From contig JAGAUD010000012.1 in the NCBI GenBank assembly GCA_017620975.1, positions 1 to 64,000 on the forward strand: a DNA stretch of 64,000 nt, in the 5' to 3' direction. The notes below the pieces were generated by a model, which saw nothing but the letters and a program-made list of their open reading frames with translations, was not told the origin of the DNA and did no database searches. A program made the translations under genes and the position numbers. This document shows, piece after piece, positions 34,727-42,956 of the stretch; the first letter of the stretch is position 1, and the number at the start of each line of letters is the position of its first letter. The stretch is from Lachnospiraceae bacterium (GTDB lineage Bacteria; Bacillota_A; Clostridia; Lachnospirales; Lachnospiraceae).

Positions 34727-35353
34727 TTGGAAAGCAGGAATCGATATCAGGAATACGACAGCATGACGGATGAGGAACTGATAGACAGGCTGCGCAGCGG
34801 TGAAGAGGCGATCATGGATTATATCTGTGACAAGTATAAGAACCTGGTAAGGAGTAAGGCGAAATCCATGTTTATCCTGGGCGGAGACAATGAAGATCTG
34901 ATTCAGGAGGGGATGATCGGGCTGTTCAAGGCGGTGAGAGACTACGACAGCGGCAGAGACGCCAGTTTCTTTACCTTTGCGGATCTGTGTGTCAGCAGGC
35001 AGCTTTATACGGCTGTGCAGGCATCTCAGCGTAAAAAGCATTTTCCTTTAAATACTTATGTGTCTCTTTACAGTAATCCGTCTGATCATACAGATGGAAA
35101 GGACATGGAATTATTGGAATCCCTTGCGCGCTGCACTCAGCAAAGTCCGGAGGAGCTTTTCCTGGATAAGGAAAGAGTGGAATATCTGGAAAAAGCAATT
35201 GAAAAGGAGCTTAGCTCTTTCGAAAAGCAGGTACTGGATTTGTATCAGACCGGAATGAGTTATTCCCAGATTGCAAGGGTGTTGGGCAGGGATGAGAAGT
35301 CCACAGACAATGCATTACAGCGGTTGAAAGCGAAGATAAAGAAGATGCTCTGA
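34727..35353 (+). CDS. sigH: RNA polymerase sigma factor SigH-type
   Basis: SigH directs early stationary-phase and sporulation genes in Firmicutes. The 208-residue protein has region 2 (EDLIQEGMIGLFKAVRDYD then FFTFADLCVSRQLYTAVQ) and region 4 with the helix-turn-helix MSYSQIARVLGRDEKSTDNALQRL. Identity as SigH rests on length, on motif layout and on its place after rlmB, as in Bacillus. The start is a TTG at 34727, six bases after AAAGGAAG; no better ATG exists upstream, and a weak start is plausible for a regulator. A good terminator ends the cysE-to-sigH run. Confidence 0.9.
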   Translation: MESRNRYQEYDSMTDEELIDRLRSGEEAIMDYICDKYKNLVRSKAKSMFILGGDNEDLIQEGMIGLFKAVRDYDSGRDASFFTFADLCVSRQLYTAVQASQRKKHFPLNTYVSLYSNPSDHTDGKDMELLESLARCTQQSPEELFLDKERVEYLEKAIEKELSSFEKQVLDLYQTGMSYSQIARVLGRDEKSTDNALQRLKAKIKKML

Positions 35354-35368
35354 AAATGAAAAGATGCG

Positions 35369-35406
35369 GCTTCGGGTGTAGGATAAGACATCCGAAGCTT
35401 TCTTTT
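35369..35406 (+). terminator. Intrinsic terminator after sigH
   Basis: GCTTCGGGTGT (35369-35379) pairs with ACATCCGAAGC (35388-35398), followed by TTTCTTTT. Confidence 0.85.
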
Positions 35407-35418
35407 GCGTAACGTTTA

Positions 35419-35447
35419 TTGACAGGGAAAAAACAGCGAATTATAAT
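35419..35447 (+). promoter_or_regulatory. Fully consensus sigma-A promoter of the RND gene
   Basis: TTGACA (35419-35424), exactly 17 bases, TATAAT (35442-35447). Both hexamers are perfect, predicting very high basal activity unless repressed. Confidence 0.85.
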
Positions 35448-35457
35448 CAAATATAGG

Positions 35458-35479
35458 CGGCCGGTCAGGTGACCGGCCG
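35458..35479. promoter_or_regulatory. GC-rich palindrome at the RND transcript start
   Basis: CGGCCGGTCA (35458-35467) and TGACCGGCCG (35470-35479) form a perfect inverted repeat with a GG centre, starting about +4 from the predicted start site. It may be a repressor operator or a 5' stabilising hairpin. There is no T run. Confidence 0.6.
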
Positions 35480-35506
35480 TGTGCGTTAGGAAAGAGGAGA
35501 CAATCA

Positions 35507-38500
35507 ATGATATCAAAATTCAGTGTAAAGAAGCCATATACGGTGCTGGTGGGCGTAATTCTGATCATCGTTCTTGGTGTTGTATCGTTTACAAGAATGA
35601 CTACAGATCTGCTGCCCAATATCAGTCTGCCATATGTAATTGTAATGACTACTTATCCCGGTGCCAGTCCTGAAACAGTGGAAACGGTTGTGACCAAGCC
35701 GGTGGAGTCCGGCATGGCAACCGTTAGTAACATTGAGAGTATCAGTTCTGTTTCGGCGGAGAATTATTCTGTAGTCATCATGGAATTTGCCCAGTCTACC
35801 AGTATGGATTCGGTTTCTCTGGAAATCAGAGAAAATCTGGACCAGATCAAGTCCTATTGGGGTGATTCTGTGGGTAATCCCATTATCATGAAGCTGAATC
35901 CGGATATGCTGCCGGTCATGGTAGCAGCTGCCGGTGTAGAAGGGATGGATGATGCTGAGGTCAGTGCCTATGTAGAAAGTGAAATCATTCCGGAGCTGGA
36001 GAGCCTGGAAGGAGTAGCCAGTGTCAGTGCCACCGGTCTTCTGGAGGAAAGCGTAAATGTCATTATCAGTCAGGAAAAGGTAGATGGCATTAACGCGAAA
36101 GTTTTTGCTTCCATTGATGAGCAAATGGCTGATGCTGAGAAAGAATTGGCTGATGGAAAGCAACAGATTCTGGATTCCCGGAAAGAGATTGCGGAGGGAA
36201 AGAAAGAGCTGGCAGAAGGAGAACTGGAACTCATCAAAGGGAAGAGTGAACTGGAAACGGGAAAAGAGACCTTAAGCAGCCAGCAGGATGCTGCCAACAC
36301 TACGTTGGCGCAGACCAAGCAGCAGTTGTTAACTGCGAAGACAGATCTGGAAGCTGCCAAAATCAATCTGACCACGAATCTGACTACTGCCCGATCTATG
36401 GATGCAAGTATCAATGAGATTGATATTATCCTGGGGGCTTCCCAGGCTTATAAAAATGCCTATGAAAGCATGATGAATGCTACTGTTACAGATGGTGATG
36501 CTGTTACAGCAGCACAGTACAGAGATTCTATTAATAATCTGAAGAATTCTGTGATGGGAAGTGCAATGTTGTCGCAGATGGCAGAAGCCGGTGAGGAACT
36601 GAAGGATGCATACGACCAACTAAACAACCTTGACTGGACATCTTCAGAAAATCACGATGCAGTGGAGGCGTGCCTTGATACACTGGTGCTTCAGTCATCT
36701 GTACCGCTTGCAATTCAAAAACTGAAGATGATGGATGTGCTGAATGGCCTTACTTCAAGCCTTGGGCTGGAAGCGTATGAAGTGATGGCGACAGAGACCT
36801 TAAACACATTGGAAGAAAAGCTGGCTGCCGTCAATGCCGGACTTGTGGAGGTGGAAAAGGGGGAACTGACTGCAGCGATAGAGTTTGCCAATGCCAATGC
36901 TCAGATGCAGTTAGGAGAATATCAGATGGAAATCGCCCAGGCACAGCTGGATTCCGTTAAAGAGCAGCTGAAGAGCGGTGAGGCACAGCTGGATAGTGCT
37001 CGGGAAGAAATCGAAAAGGGTGAACAGCAGCTGGAAGATGCGAAAGAGACGGCCTATGAACAGGCAGATATGACAGAAATATTGACCGTAGATACCATCA
37101 AAGGGCTTTTGACAGCGCAGAATTTTTCCATGCCGGCAGGATATGTTACAGAAGAAGGGATTGACTATCTGGTTAGAGTGGGAGATAAGCCATCTACAGT
37201 CGAGGAATTGAAAGTCATGCCCTTACTGGATCTTCATATGGACGGTGTGCCTGTCATTACCCTTGGAGACGTGGCGGACGTCTTCTATACGGATAACTCT
37301 GATGCCATCTACACCAACGTAAACGGCAGTTCCGGTGTTATGCTTTCCGTTCAGAAGCAGACGGGATATTCTACGGGAGAGGTATCTGACAGATTAAAGG
37401 AGCGTTTTGAAGACCTTCAGGAAGATAATCCGGATCTGCAGCTGATTACCCTGTCAGACCAGGGAATTTATATTGATCTGGTCATGGATTCTATCATAAA
37501 TAATATTTTGTTTGGTGCAATCCTGGCAATTTTCATTTTGATAATCTTTTTAAAAGATATCCGCCCCACGCTTGTGGTAGCAATTTCCATACCTATCAGC
37601 CTTGTGACAGCTGTAGTATGTATGTATTTCAGTGGTGTGACCCTGAATATCATTTCCTTGTCAGGACTGGCACTTGGTATCGGTATGCTGGTAGATAACT
37701 CTATTGTGGTAATAGAAAACATCTACCGACTGAGGGGAGAAGGTCATTCCATGCAGGAAGCGGCGACAGAAGGTGCCAAAGAGGTAGCCGGTGCCATTAT
37801 GGCATCTACACTCACGACCATCTGTGTGTTCCTGCCCATTGTATTCATGGAGGGCATTACAAAGCAGTTGTTTGTGGATATGGGACTGACCATTGCGTAT
37901 TCCCTGCTGGCCAGCCTGGTAATTGCATTAACAGTAGTTCCGGCTATGGCATCCAAAGTGTTGACAGGTACCGGTGAGCAGAAAGAAGGAAAGCTGTTTG
38001 CGTTTCTGGTGAATGGTTATGTAAAAGTGCTTGAACTGGCTCTGAATTGTAAATCTCTTGTGTTTGTCCTGGTGATTGCACTGTTGGTTGTCAATGCTGC
38101 GGCTTCTATCAGTAAAGGTACAGCCTTTATGCCGGATATGGATTCTACACAGCTGACGGTATCCGTGAATCTGGAGGAAGGTTCTACGCTGAAAGAAACA
38201 GCAGAATTAACCAATCAAGTAGTAGAAAGAATCATGGAACTGGAGAATGTGAAGGATGTAGGAGCCATGGCAAGCAGTTCCGGTATGTCCATGCTTGGAG
38301 CATCCGGCAATACCGGTACCGAATCTACCACAATTTATGTAACTACCGTAGATGAGAAGACCATGACCAATGAGGAAATCGGAGAACTGATTCTGGAAAG
38401 TACACAAGACCTGGATGCTGAGATTACAGTAGATACTTCCAGTATGGACATGAGTGCTATGGGCGGCAGCGGTATTTCTATTCAGGTACAGGGAAAGGAA

Positions 38501-39553
38501 TTGGACGAATTACAGATGATAGCCTCTCAGGTAGCCGGAATTGTGGCGGAAGTGGAGGGCACGGAAAATGTATCTGATGGTATGGAGGATGCGGATGAAG
38601 AGCTTCGTATTGTTATTGACAGAGAGAAAGCAATAGGATATGGACTTACTGTAGCTCAGGTATATTCGGAGATCTACACCAGGCTGGCTGAGGTCGGCAG
38701 TGCCACCACACTTGTTGCGGCTGACAAGGACTATAATGTGTATGTGACCAGTGAGGCGAACCGGGAGTTGACCAGAGAATTGATTAAGGATCTGGAGATT
38801 AAGGGTACGGATGAAAATGGTGAAGCTGTTAAAGTTCTGTTACGTGAAATTGCAGAATTTCAGACTGCGCAGTCATTGAACTCTATTAACAGAGCAGATC
38901 AGACGCGTTATATCTCCGTATCTGCATCTATAGCAAAAGGTTATAATGTTGGTATCGTTTCCGCAAAAGTAGAGGAGAGACTGGATGAATACGAGATGCC
39001 GGATGGTTACAAACTGGTATTTTCCGGTGAAAATGAGACAATTAATGATGCAATGAAGCAAGTAATGCTGATGTTGGTATTGGCGCTCGTATTCATGTAT
39101 CTGATCATGGTAGCACAGTTCCAGTCCTTACTATCTCCGTTCATCATCATGTTTACCATACCCCTTGCTTTTACAGGCGGTTTCATGGGATTGTATCTGA
39201 CCGGCAGTGAGGTCAGCGTCATAGCGATGATTGGTTTCGTTATGCTGTGCGGTATCATAGTAAATAACGGTATTGTACTGATTGACTACATGAACCAACT
39301 TATAGAGGGAGGTATGAACAAGAGGGATGCCATCCTAAATGCAGGGCAAACCAGATTGAGACCTGTATTAATGACAGCGCTGACGACCATTTTGGCATTG
39401 TCTACTATGGTATTCAGCCACGATATGGGTTCTGAGATGACAAAGCCTATGTCTATTGTTACGATTGGTGGTCTGACATACGGTACTTTGCTTACCCTCA
39501 TTGTCATTCCATGTATTTATGACTGCTTTATAAGAAATAAGAAAAGCGAATAA
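35507..39553 (+). CDS. RND-family efflux transporter with long coiled-coil insert
   Basis: The 1348-residue membrane protein has the RND plan: helix 1 (PYTVLVGVILIIVLGVVSF), a large extracytoplasmic loop, helices 2-6 near 660-830, helix 7 near 850, a second loop, and helices 8-12 at the end. PNISLPYVIVMTTYPGASPETVE and GMLVDNSIVVIENIYRLR are typical of the AcrB-like branch. The first loop holds an insert at roughly residues 200-525 of heptad-like repeats (EKELADGKQQILDSRKEIAE), which AcrB lacks. Of the AcrB proton-relay residues, the Asp-Asp pair is Asp730-Asn731 and the helix-10 Lys is Asn1253. No membrane-fusion or outer-membrane partner is adjacent, fitting a single-membrane cell. Substrate unknown. 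The ATG follows AAAGAGGAG. Confidence 0.9.
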   Translation: MISKFSVKKPYTVLVGVILIIVLGVVSFTRMTTDLLPNISLPYVIVMTTYPGASPETVETVVTKPVESGMATVSNIESISSVSAENYSVVIMEFAQSTSMDSVSLEIRENLDQIKSYWGDSVGNPIIMKLNPDMLPVMVAAAGVEGMDDAEVSAYVESEIIPELESLEGVASVSATGLLEESVNVIISQEKVDGINAKVFASIDEQMADAEKELADGKQQILDSRKEIAEGKKELAEGELELIKGKSELETGKETLSSQQDAANTTLAQTKQQLLTAKTDLEAAKINLTTNLTTARSMDASINEIDIILGASQAYKNAYESMMNATVTDGDAVTAAQYRDSINNLKNSVMGSAMLSQMAEAGEELKDAYDQLNNLDWTSSENHDAVEACLDTLVLQSSVPLAIQKLKMMDVLNGLTSSLGLEAYEVMATETLNTLEEKLAAVNAGLVEVEKGELTAAIEFANANAQMQLGEYQMEIAQAQLDSVKEQLKSGEAQLDSAREEIEKGEQQLEDAKETAYEQADMTEILTVDTIKGLLTAQNFSMPAGYVTEEGIDYLVRVGDKPSTVEELKVMPLLDLHMDGVPVITLGDVADVFYTDNSDAIYTNVNGSSGVMLSVQKQTGYSTGEVSDRLKERFEDLQEDNPDLQLITLSDQGIYIDLVMDSIINNILFGAILAIFILIIFLKDIRPTLVVAISIPISLVTAVVCMYFSGVTLNIISLSGLALGIGMLVDNSIVVIENIYRLRGEGHSMQEAATEGAKEVAGAIMASTLTTICVFLPIVFMEGITKQLFVDMGLTIAYSLLASLVIALTVVPAMASKVLTGTGEQKEGKLFAFLVNGYVKVLELALNCKSLVFVLVIALLVVNAAASISKGTAFMPDMDSTQLTVSVNLEEGSTLKETAELTNQVVERIMELENVKDVGAMASSSGMSMLGASGNTGTESTTIYVTTVDEKTMTNEEIGELILESTQDLDAEITVDTSSMDMSAMGGSGISIQVQGKELDELQMIASQVAGIVAEVEGTENVSDGMEDADEELRIVIDREKAIGYGLTVAQVYSEIYTRLAEVGSATTLVAADKDYNVYVTSEANRELTRELIKDLEIKGTDENGEAVKVLLREIAEFQTAQSLNSINRADQTRYISVSASIAKGYNVGIVSAKVEERLDEYEMPDGYKLVFSGENETINDAMKQVMLMLVLALVFMYLIMVAQFQSLLSPFIIMFTIPLAFTGGFMGLYLTGSEVSVIAMIGFVMLCGIIVNNGIVLIDYMNQLIEGGMNKRDAILNAGQTRLRPVLMTALTTILALSTMVFSHDMGSEMTKPMSIVTIGGLTYGTLLTLIVIPCIYDCFIRNKKSE

Positions 39554-39561
39554 TTATTCAT

Positions 39562-39595
39562 GCGGAGATTTGAAATTTAATAAATCTCCGCTTTC
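39562..39595 (+). terminator. Intrinsic terminator after the RND gene
   Basis: GCGGAGATTT (39562-39571) pairs exactly with AAATCTCCGC (39582-39591), followed by TTTCTT. Confidence 0.8.
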
Positions 39596-39669
39596 TTATT
39601 CCTAAAATTAAAAAAATATGGTATACTTAAAAAGAAACAGTTTTCATACAAAAGGGGAGATGAGAAAAG

Positions 39670-40986
39670 ATGACAATGTTTCAGCAGACGATATACAGTA
39701 TAGTGGTTTCCTACATCAGTGTATGCGTCATGCTCTTTCTGCCATTTTATCTGTTGGATTGTAAAGGGAAAAAGGTTGTCCTGACTTATTGGGGGACGAC
39801 TATCTTAGGATTTCTGGTTATGGAAATAATCAGATATTATATCTTTCACCCACTGTGGCTGATACTTACGTTGATTATGATTGTGTATTGTATCCTTGTA
39901 TTTGTTCTGTTTCGGGACAGGGTGGGGAGGAAAACAGCGGTATGCGTGGCACAACTCATGCTGCTCCTGACAGGTGAGATTATTACTTATTCTTTGTTGA
40001 AAAAGATGGGGATTCTATGGGATTTCAGGCTTCGTATGCAGGATACAACGGTGCATCAGGGAACGGTGATTGCCAATATGGTATCCCATATGCTGAATAT
40101 GTATTTTATTGTCTTTTGGAAAGTGGTAATGGAGAGGGAGAGGAAACGATCTTATTTTCTGTACATTATCATACCACTTTACCAGACTGTGCTTTTGGTT
40201 ATATTTTTAAGTCAGGCGGAAGTATTTGACTGGGATGTAGCTATGCTGGGAGTGGCGCTCCTTACGATAGGGATTGCAGTGAACATGGTGACCATATATC
40301 TCTATCATAATTTAGAGCAAAAAGCGGAGATAGAAGAGGAATTGACCATACTTTATCAGCAGAGGCAGAATGAGTTGAATTACTATAGAATGACGGAGCA
40401 GTATATTGAACAGATGCGGGAAATCAGACACGAATTCGTCAACCAGATTCAGACAGCCTATCTGATGATTCAAAAGGGTGGAGATACAGAACTTGCCAGG
40501 CAGTTGCTATCCGATTCTTATGAAAGACTGCAGAATGTAAAGCTGATGCAATATTGTGAAAATCCTGTGGTAAACGCGCTTATCAGTGCCAAAGAACAGA
40601 AGGCTTCGGCTAATCATATTACATTTAAGGCAAAATGTAAAACAGAAGATATTCATCAAATGGATGAAATTGATATCTGTAGTCTGTTTGGCAATCTTCT
40701 GGATAATGCTGTTGAGGCATGCTTAAGGATGCCTCAAGACAGCATACGGATTATTGAGCTTGGAATGTGGAAAAAAGGAGGTTATCAGATTATTCAGGTC
40801 AGCAATACCTATCAGCAGGAACACAATGGCCTGGAATTATTTGAAACGAGTAAAAAAGATGTACTGAACCATGGTTATGGCATAAAATTGATAGAGAAAA
40901 TCTGTCTCAAATATAGTGGGGAATTGAGAACACAGATCACAGAGGAACGGGTAATCGTGACAGTATACTTAAAGATAAATCAGTAA
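39670..40986 (+). CDS. GHKL-domain sensor histidine kinase, AgrC-like
   Basis: The 438-residue protein has about six membrane helices in residues 1-210, a coiled linker (EIEEELTILYQQRQNELNYY), and a cytoplasmic kinase. The phospho-acceptor His254 lies in REIRHEFVNQIQ. The ATP-binding part has the N box NLLDNAVEAC and the G box NHGYGIKLIEKICLKYSG typical of the HATPase_c_5 (GHKL) class. Such kinases (AgrC, ComD, VirS) usually sense peptides. The LytTR regulator follows after 18 bases. No signal-peptide gene or AgrB-type processing protein is next to it, so the ligand is unknown. The ATG at 39670 follows AGGGGAGATGAG. Confidence 0.9.
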   Translation: MTMFQQTIYSIVVSYISVCVMLFLPFYLLDCKGKKVVLTYWGTTILGFLVMEIIRYYIFHPLWLILTLIMIVYCILVFVLFRDRVGRKTAVCVAQLMLLLTGEIITYSLLKKMGILWDFRLRMQDTTVHQGTVIANMVSHMLNMYFIVFWKVVMERERKRSYFLYIIIPLYQTVLLVIFLSQAEVFDWDVAMLGVALLTIGIAVNMVTIYLYHNLEQKAEIEEELTILYQQRQNELNYYRMTEQYIEQMREIRHEFVNQIQTAYLMIQKGGDTELARQLLSDSYERLQNVKLMQYCENPVVNALISAKEQKASANHITFKAKCKTEDIHQMDEIDICSLFGNLLDNAVEACLRMPQDSIRIIELGMWKKGGYQIIQVSNTYQQEHNGLELFETSKKDVLNHGYGIKLIEKICLKYSGELRTQITEERVIVTVYLKINQ

Positions 40987-41004
40987 AGAACAGGGGAAGA
41001 AAAT

Positions 41005-41724
41005 ATGATAAGAATTACCATTTGTGATGATGATGTGGAAATATGTGAATACATAAAAGCGCTGTTGCTTGCAAAATATGAAGAGGAAGTAAGTATTACC
41101 TTATATAGCAGCGCTGAAGAGTTGGAAAGTGATTATACCAAAAAAGAGCGAAATATTGCGGATATCCTGCTTATGGATATCGATCTGCACGGAGTGAACG
41201 GAATTGATGTGGCAGCAGCTATACAGGAGCAGTTCAGTGAAGTAAAGGTTATTTTTATTACAGGACATATTGAATACTGTACGGAGATATTTCGGGCCAA
41301 TCCTAATAATTTTTTAATGAAGCCGATCGAAGCAGAGGCCCTGTATGGGGCTATAGAACGTGCCGGAAAGCAGATTCTGGAAGAGATAAAAGATTGCTTC
41401 GTTGTGACCTGTAAAGGGAGTGTATTTAAAGTCAAGGCCAGGGATATTTTTTACCTTGAGAGCGAAAAGCGCACAGTTATATTGCATAGCCGCGGGGAAG
41501 ACTGGACTGTTTACAGGAAATTGGATGATGTTCAAAAAGAATTGCCCGATTATTTCCTAAGATGTCATCAGAGTTATCTGGTGAATATGAACGAGATCAA
41601 AAGTCTGATGCCGTTAAGGCTGAAATTATTTAACGGAGCAGAGATACCGATCAGCCGTCCGAAATACAAGGAGGCAAAAGAAACTTTTTTGAGATTTCTG
41701 GGTCAGGATATTATGGATGAATAA
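41005..41724 (+). CDS. LytTR-family response regulator
   Basis: The 239-residue protein pairs an N-terminal receiver domain with a C-terminal LytTR DNA-binding domain. The receiver shows acidic residues in MIRITICDDDVEICEYI, the likely phosphorylation site Asp58 in ILLMDIDLHGVNGID, and VIFITGHIEY and FLMKPIEAEAL near the switch residues. The LytTR part starts near 130 with CKGSVFKVKARDIFYLESEK and includes FLRCHQSYLVNMNEIK and EIPISRPKYKEAKETFL. It is the cognate partner of the upstream kinase, in one operon. LytTR proteins bind paired direct repeats; I did not find a clear set nearby, so targets are unknown. Confidence 0.92.
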   Translation: MIRITICDDDVEICEYIKALLLAKYEEEVSITLYSSAEELESDYTKKERNIADILLMDIDLHGVNGIDVAAAIQEQFSEVKVIFITGHIEYCTEIFRANPNNFLMKPIEAEALYGAIERAGKQILEEIKDCFVVTCKGSVFKVKARDIFYLESEKRTVILHSRGEDWTVYRKLDDVQKELPDYFLRCHQSYLVNMNEIKSLMPLRLKLFNGAEIPISRPKYKEAKETFLRFLGQDIMDE

Positions 41725-41735
41725 GTAATAAACTA

Positions 41736-41780
41736 TTTGCACTCTTTTTTCTGGTGTGCTATAATGCATTAGAGTGCAAA
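41736..41780 (+). promoter_or_regulatory. Promoter bracketed by a 10-base inverted repeat
   Basis: TTGCAC (41737-41742), 17 bases, TATAAT (41760-41765). TTTGCACTCT (41736-41745), covering the -35, and AGAGTGCAAA (41771-41780), in the early transcript, are exact inverted repeats 25 bases apart. This could hold two operator half-sites or form a leader helix. Confidence 0.6.
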
Positions 41781-41795
41781 AGGGAGGTAGACATC

Positions 41796-42083
41796 ATGCA
41801 ACAGACATTCAGTACAGTGAAAGTAAATAATGAGATAGAGTTATGTGAGGTAATGAATATAGCTTGCAGGAAGGAAATCGAGAGAGCACTTTTGAAGAAC
41901 AGAATTTCTTACTACATACGTTGGCCAAGAACCACTATCTTTAATAAAAAGAAGGAAAACTGTATCATCTGCGTGAATGATAATTCAAAAGAAGAGGCAG
42001 AGGCGGTCGTACGTATGGTGTGCGAGGAGACAGGATATCAGGTAAAGTTCATTATGAAAAAATCTCACAATGACTATCTGTAA
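41796..42083 (+). CDS. Conserved hypothetical protein, 95 residues
   Basis: The small soluble protein begins MQQTFSTVKVNNEIELCEVM and contains the mixed alpha/beta segment RISYYIRWPRTTIFNKKKEN, then CIICVNDNSKEEAEAVVRMV. The alternation of strand, helix and strand, with a basic middle, recalls a small ferredoxin-like or nucleic-acid-binding fold, but I know no named family. The ATG follows GGGAGGTAGACATC. It has its own strong promoter bracketed by an inverted repeat, which implies regulated expression. It lies after the LytTR regulator and before tRNA-Thr genes, and could be a target of that regulator; nothing in the sequence proves it. Confidence 0.6.
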   Translation: MQQTFSTVKVNNEIELCEVMNIACRKEIERALLKNRISYYIRWPRTTIFNKKKENCIICVNDNSKEEAEAVVRMVCEETGYQVKFIMKKSHNDYL

Positions 42084-42133
42084 ATTGTTTTAAAAAAGGT
42101 GCAATTTTTTGCTCCAAAAGATTCAATTTCTTG

Positions 42134-42162
42134 TTGACAAAAGGACAAGCTTTTGATAGAAT
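42134..42162 (+). promoter_or_regulatory. Promoter of the tRNA-Thr pair
   Basis: TTGACA (42134-42139), 17 bases, TAGAAT (42157-42162), 40 bases before the first tRNA. Confidence 0.7.
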
Positions 42163-42201
42163 AATACACGGTGATTGCGAAAAAATATTTTCCAATACAG
42201 T

Positions 42202-42274
42202 GCTGCTGTGGCTCAGTCGGTAGAGCGTCGCATTGGTAGTGCGGAGGTCACGGGTCCGATTCCCGTCAGCAGCT
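42202..42274 (+). tRNA. tRNA-Thr (GGT anticodon), copy 1
   Basis: The 73-base cloverleaf has acceptor GCTGCTG/CAGCAGC, discriminator T, and anticodon loop TTGGTAG with GGT at 42235-42237. The T-arm holds GGTCCGATTCC (T-loop TCCGATT), a C in place of the usual second T of the T-loop. CCA not encoded. Confidence 0.93.
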
Positions 42275-42332
42275 TGGGTGAAATTGGTTCATCCTTTTAT
42301 ACTGGACTTACCAGAGGTTTTCAATTAAACCT

Positions 42333-42405
42333 GCTGCTGTGGCTCAGTCGGTAGAGCGTCGCATTGGTAGTGCGGAGGTCACGGGTCCGATTCCCGTCAG
42401 CAGCT
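42333..42405 (+). tRNA. tRNA-Thr (GGT anticodon), copy 2
   Basis: This is identical over all 73 bases to the copy 131 bases upstream; anticodon at 42366-42368. The sequences between and around the copies differ, so only the gene itself is duplicated. The two probably share one transcript. Confidence 0.93.
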
Positions 42406-42413
42406 TTTGTAAC

Positions 42414-42454
42414 GGCTCAAATCCTTGTTAATACATGGGTTTGGGTCTTTTTTT
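42414..42454 (+). terminator. Intrinsic terminator of the tRNA-Thr pair
   Basis: GGCTCAAATCC (42414-42424) pairs with GGGTTTGGGTC (42437-42447), including G-T pairs, followed by seven T. Confidence 0.8.
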
Positions 42455-42478
42455 AGCAAAGCAGGAAGGAGAGTTTGT

Positions 42479-42787
42479 ATGGAACTGATAGATAAGCTAA
42501 GTGAGGCAATCGTGACCAAAGGAAAGACTGCTGTAGAGAGTATCTCAGACAAAGCAAAAGAAGTTGCTGACATCGCAAGCCTGAAGAGACGGATCGCTAC
42601 CTGTGAAGCGGTAAGGAAGAAGAATTATATGGAAATCGGCAGACTTTATTATGAGAAATTTGCAGATTCGGAAGATGAGACTTTTGCTAAACAGTGCAAA
42701 GCAATCTATAACGCAGAGAAAGCGATTGAGAAGTTGAACAGGGAAGTGGAACTCAGCCGGAAGAAGCATAATACAGGAAAGTCATAA
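42479..42787 (+). CDS. Coiled-coil hypothetical protein, 102 residues
   Basis: The protein is almost wholly helical and charged. MELIDKLSEAIVTKGKTAVE is followed by DKAKEVADIASLKRRIATCE and EKAIEKLNREVELSRKKHNT. An aromatic patch (KKNYMEIGRLYYEKFADSED) lies mid-chain. There is no signal peptide or membrane span. The ATG at 42479 follows GGAAGGAGAG. I recall comparable small proteins in Lachnospiraceae, sometimes as the N-terminal part of longer proteins ending in a zinc ribbon, but function is unknown. It is followed by a convergent terminator shared with the PBP gene. Confidence 0.65.
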   Translation: MELIDKLSEAIVTKGKTAVESISDKAKEVADIASLKRRIATCEAVRKKNYMEIGRLYYEKFADSEDETFAKQCKAIYNAEKAIEKLNREVELSRKKHNTGKS

Positions 42788-42852
42788 AAATAGTAGAAAT
42801 CGGGGTGCTGTTGCAGAGTACAATAGCATCTTTTTTATTGCCGTGTTGTACA

Positions 42853-42920
42853 AAATGCCCGGAATCAAGATAAATGTAATTTGCGTGTAAATATACATTT
42901 TATCGGGATTCCGGGCATTT
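42853..42920. terminator. Bidirectional terminator between the coiled-coil gene and the PBP gene
   Basis: AAATGCCCGGAATC (42853-42866) pairs exactly with 42907-42920, with inner ATAAATGTA/TACATTTTAT pairing. AT-rich ends suit both directions. Confidence 0.75.
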
Positions 42921-42956
42921 ATTCGATTCGGATTTTGCTGTTTTTACTAATGTGCC

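Noticed and set aside
41736..41780. GCACTC and GAGTGC halves resembling CIRCE
   Set aside because: They are 27 bases apart, while HrcA needs 9; the true CIRCE is at 55473-55499.
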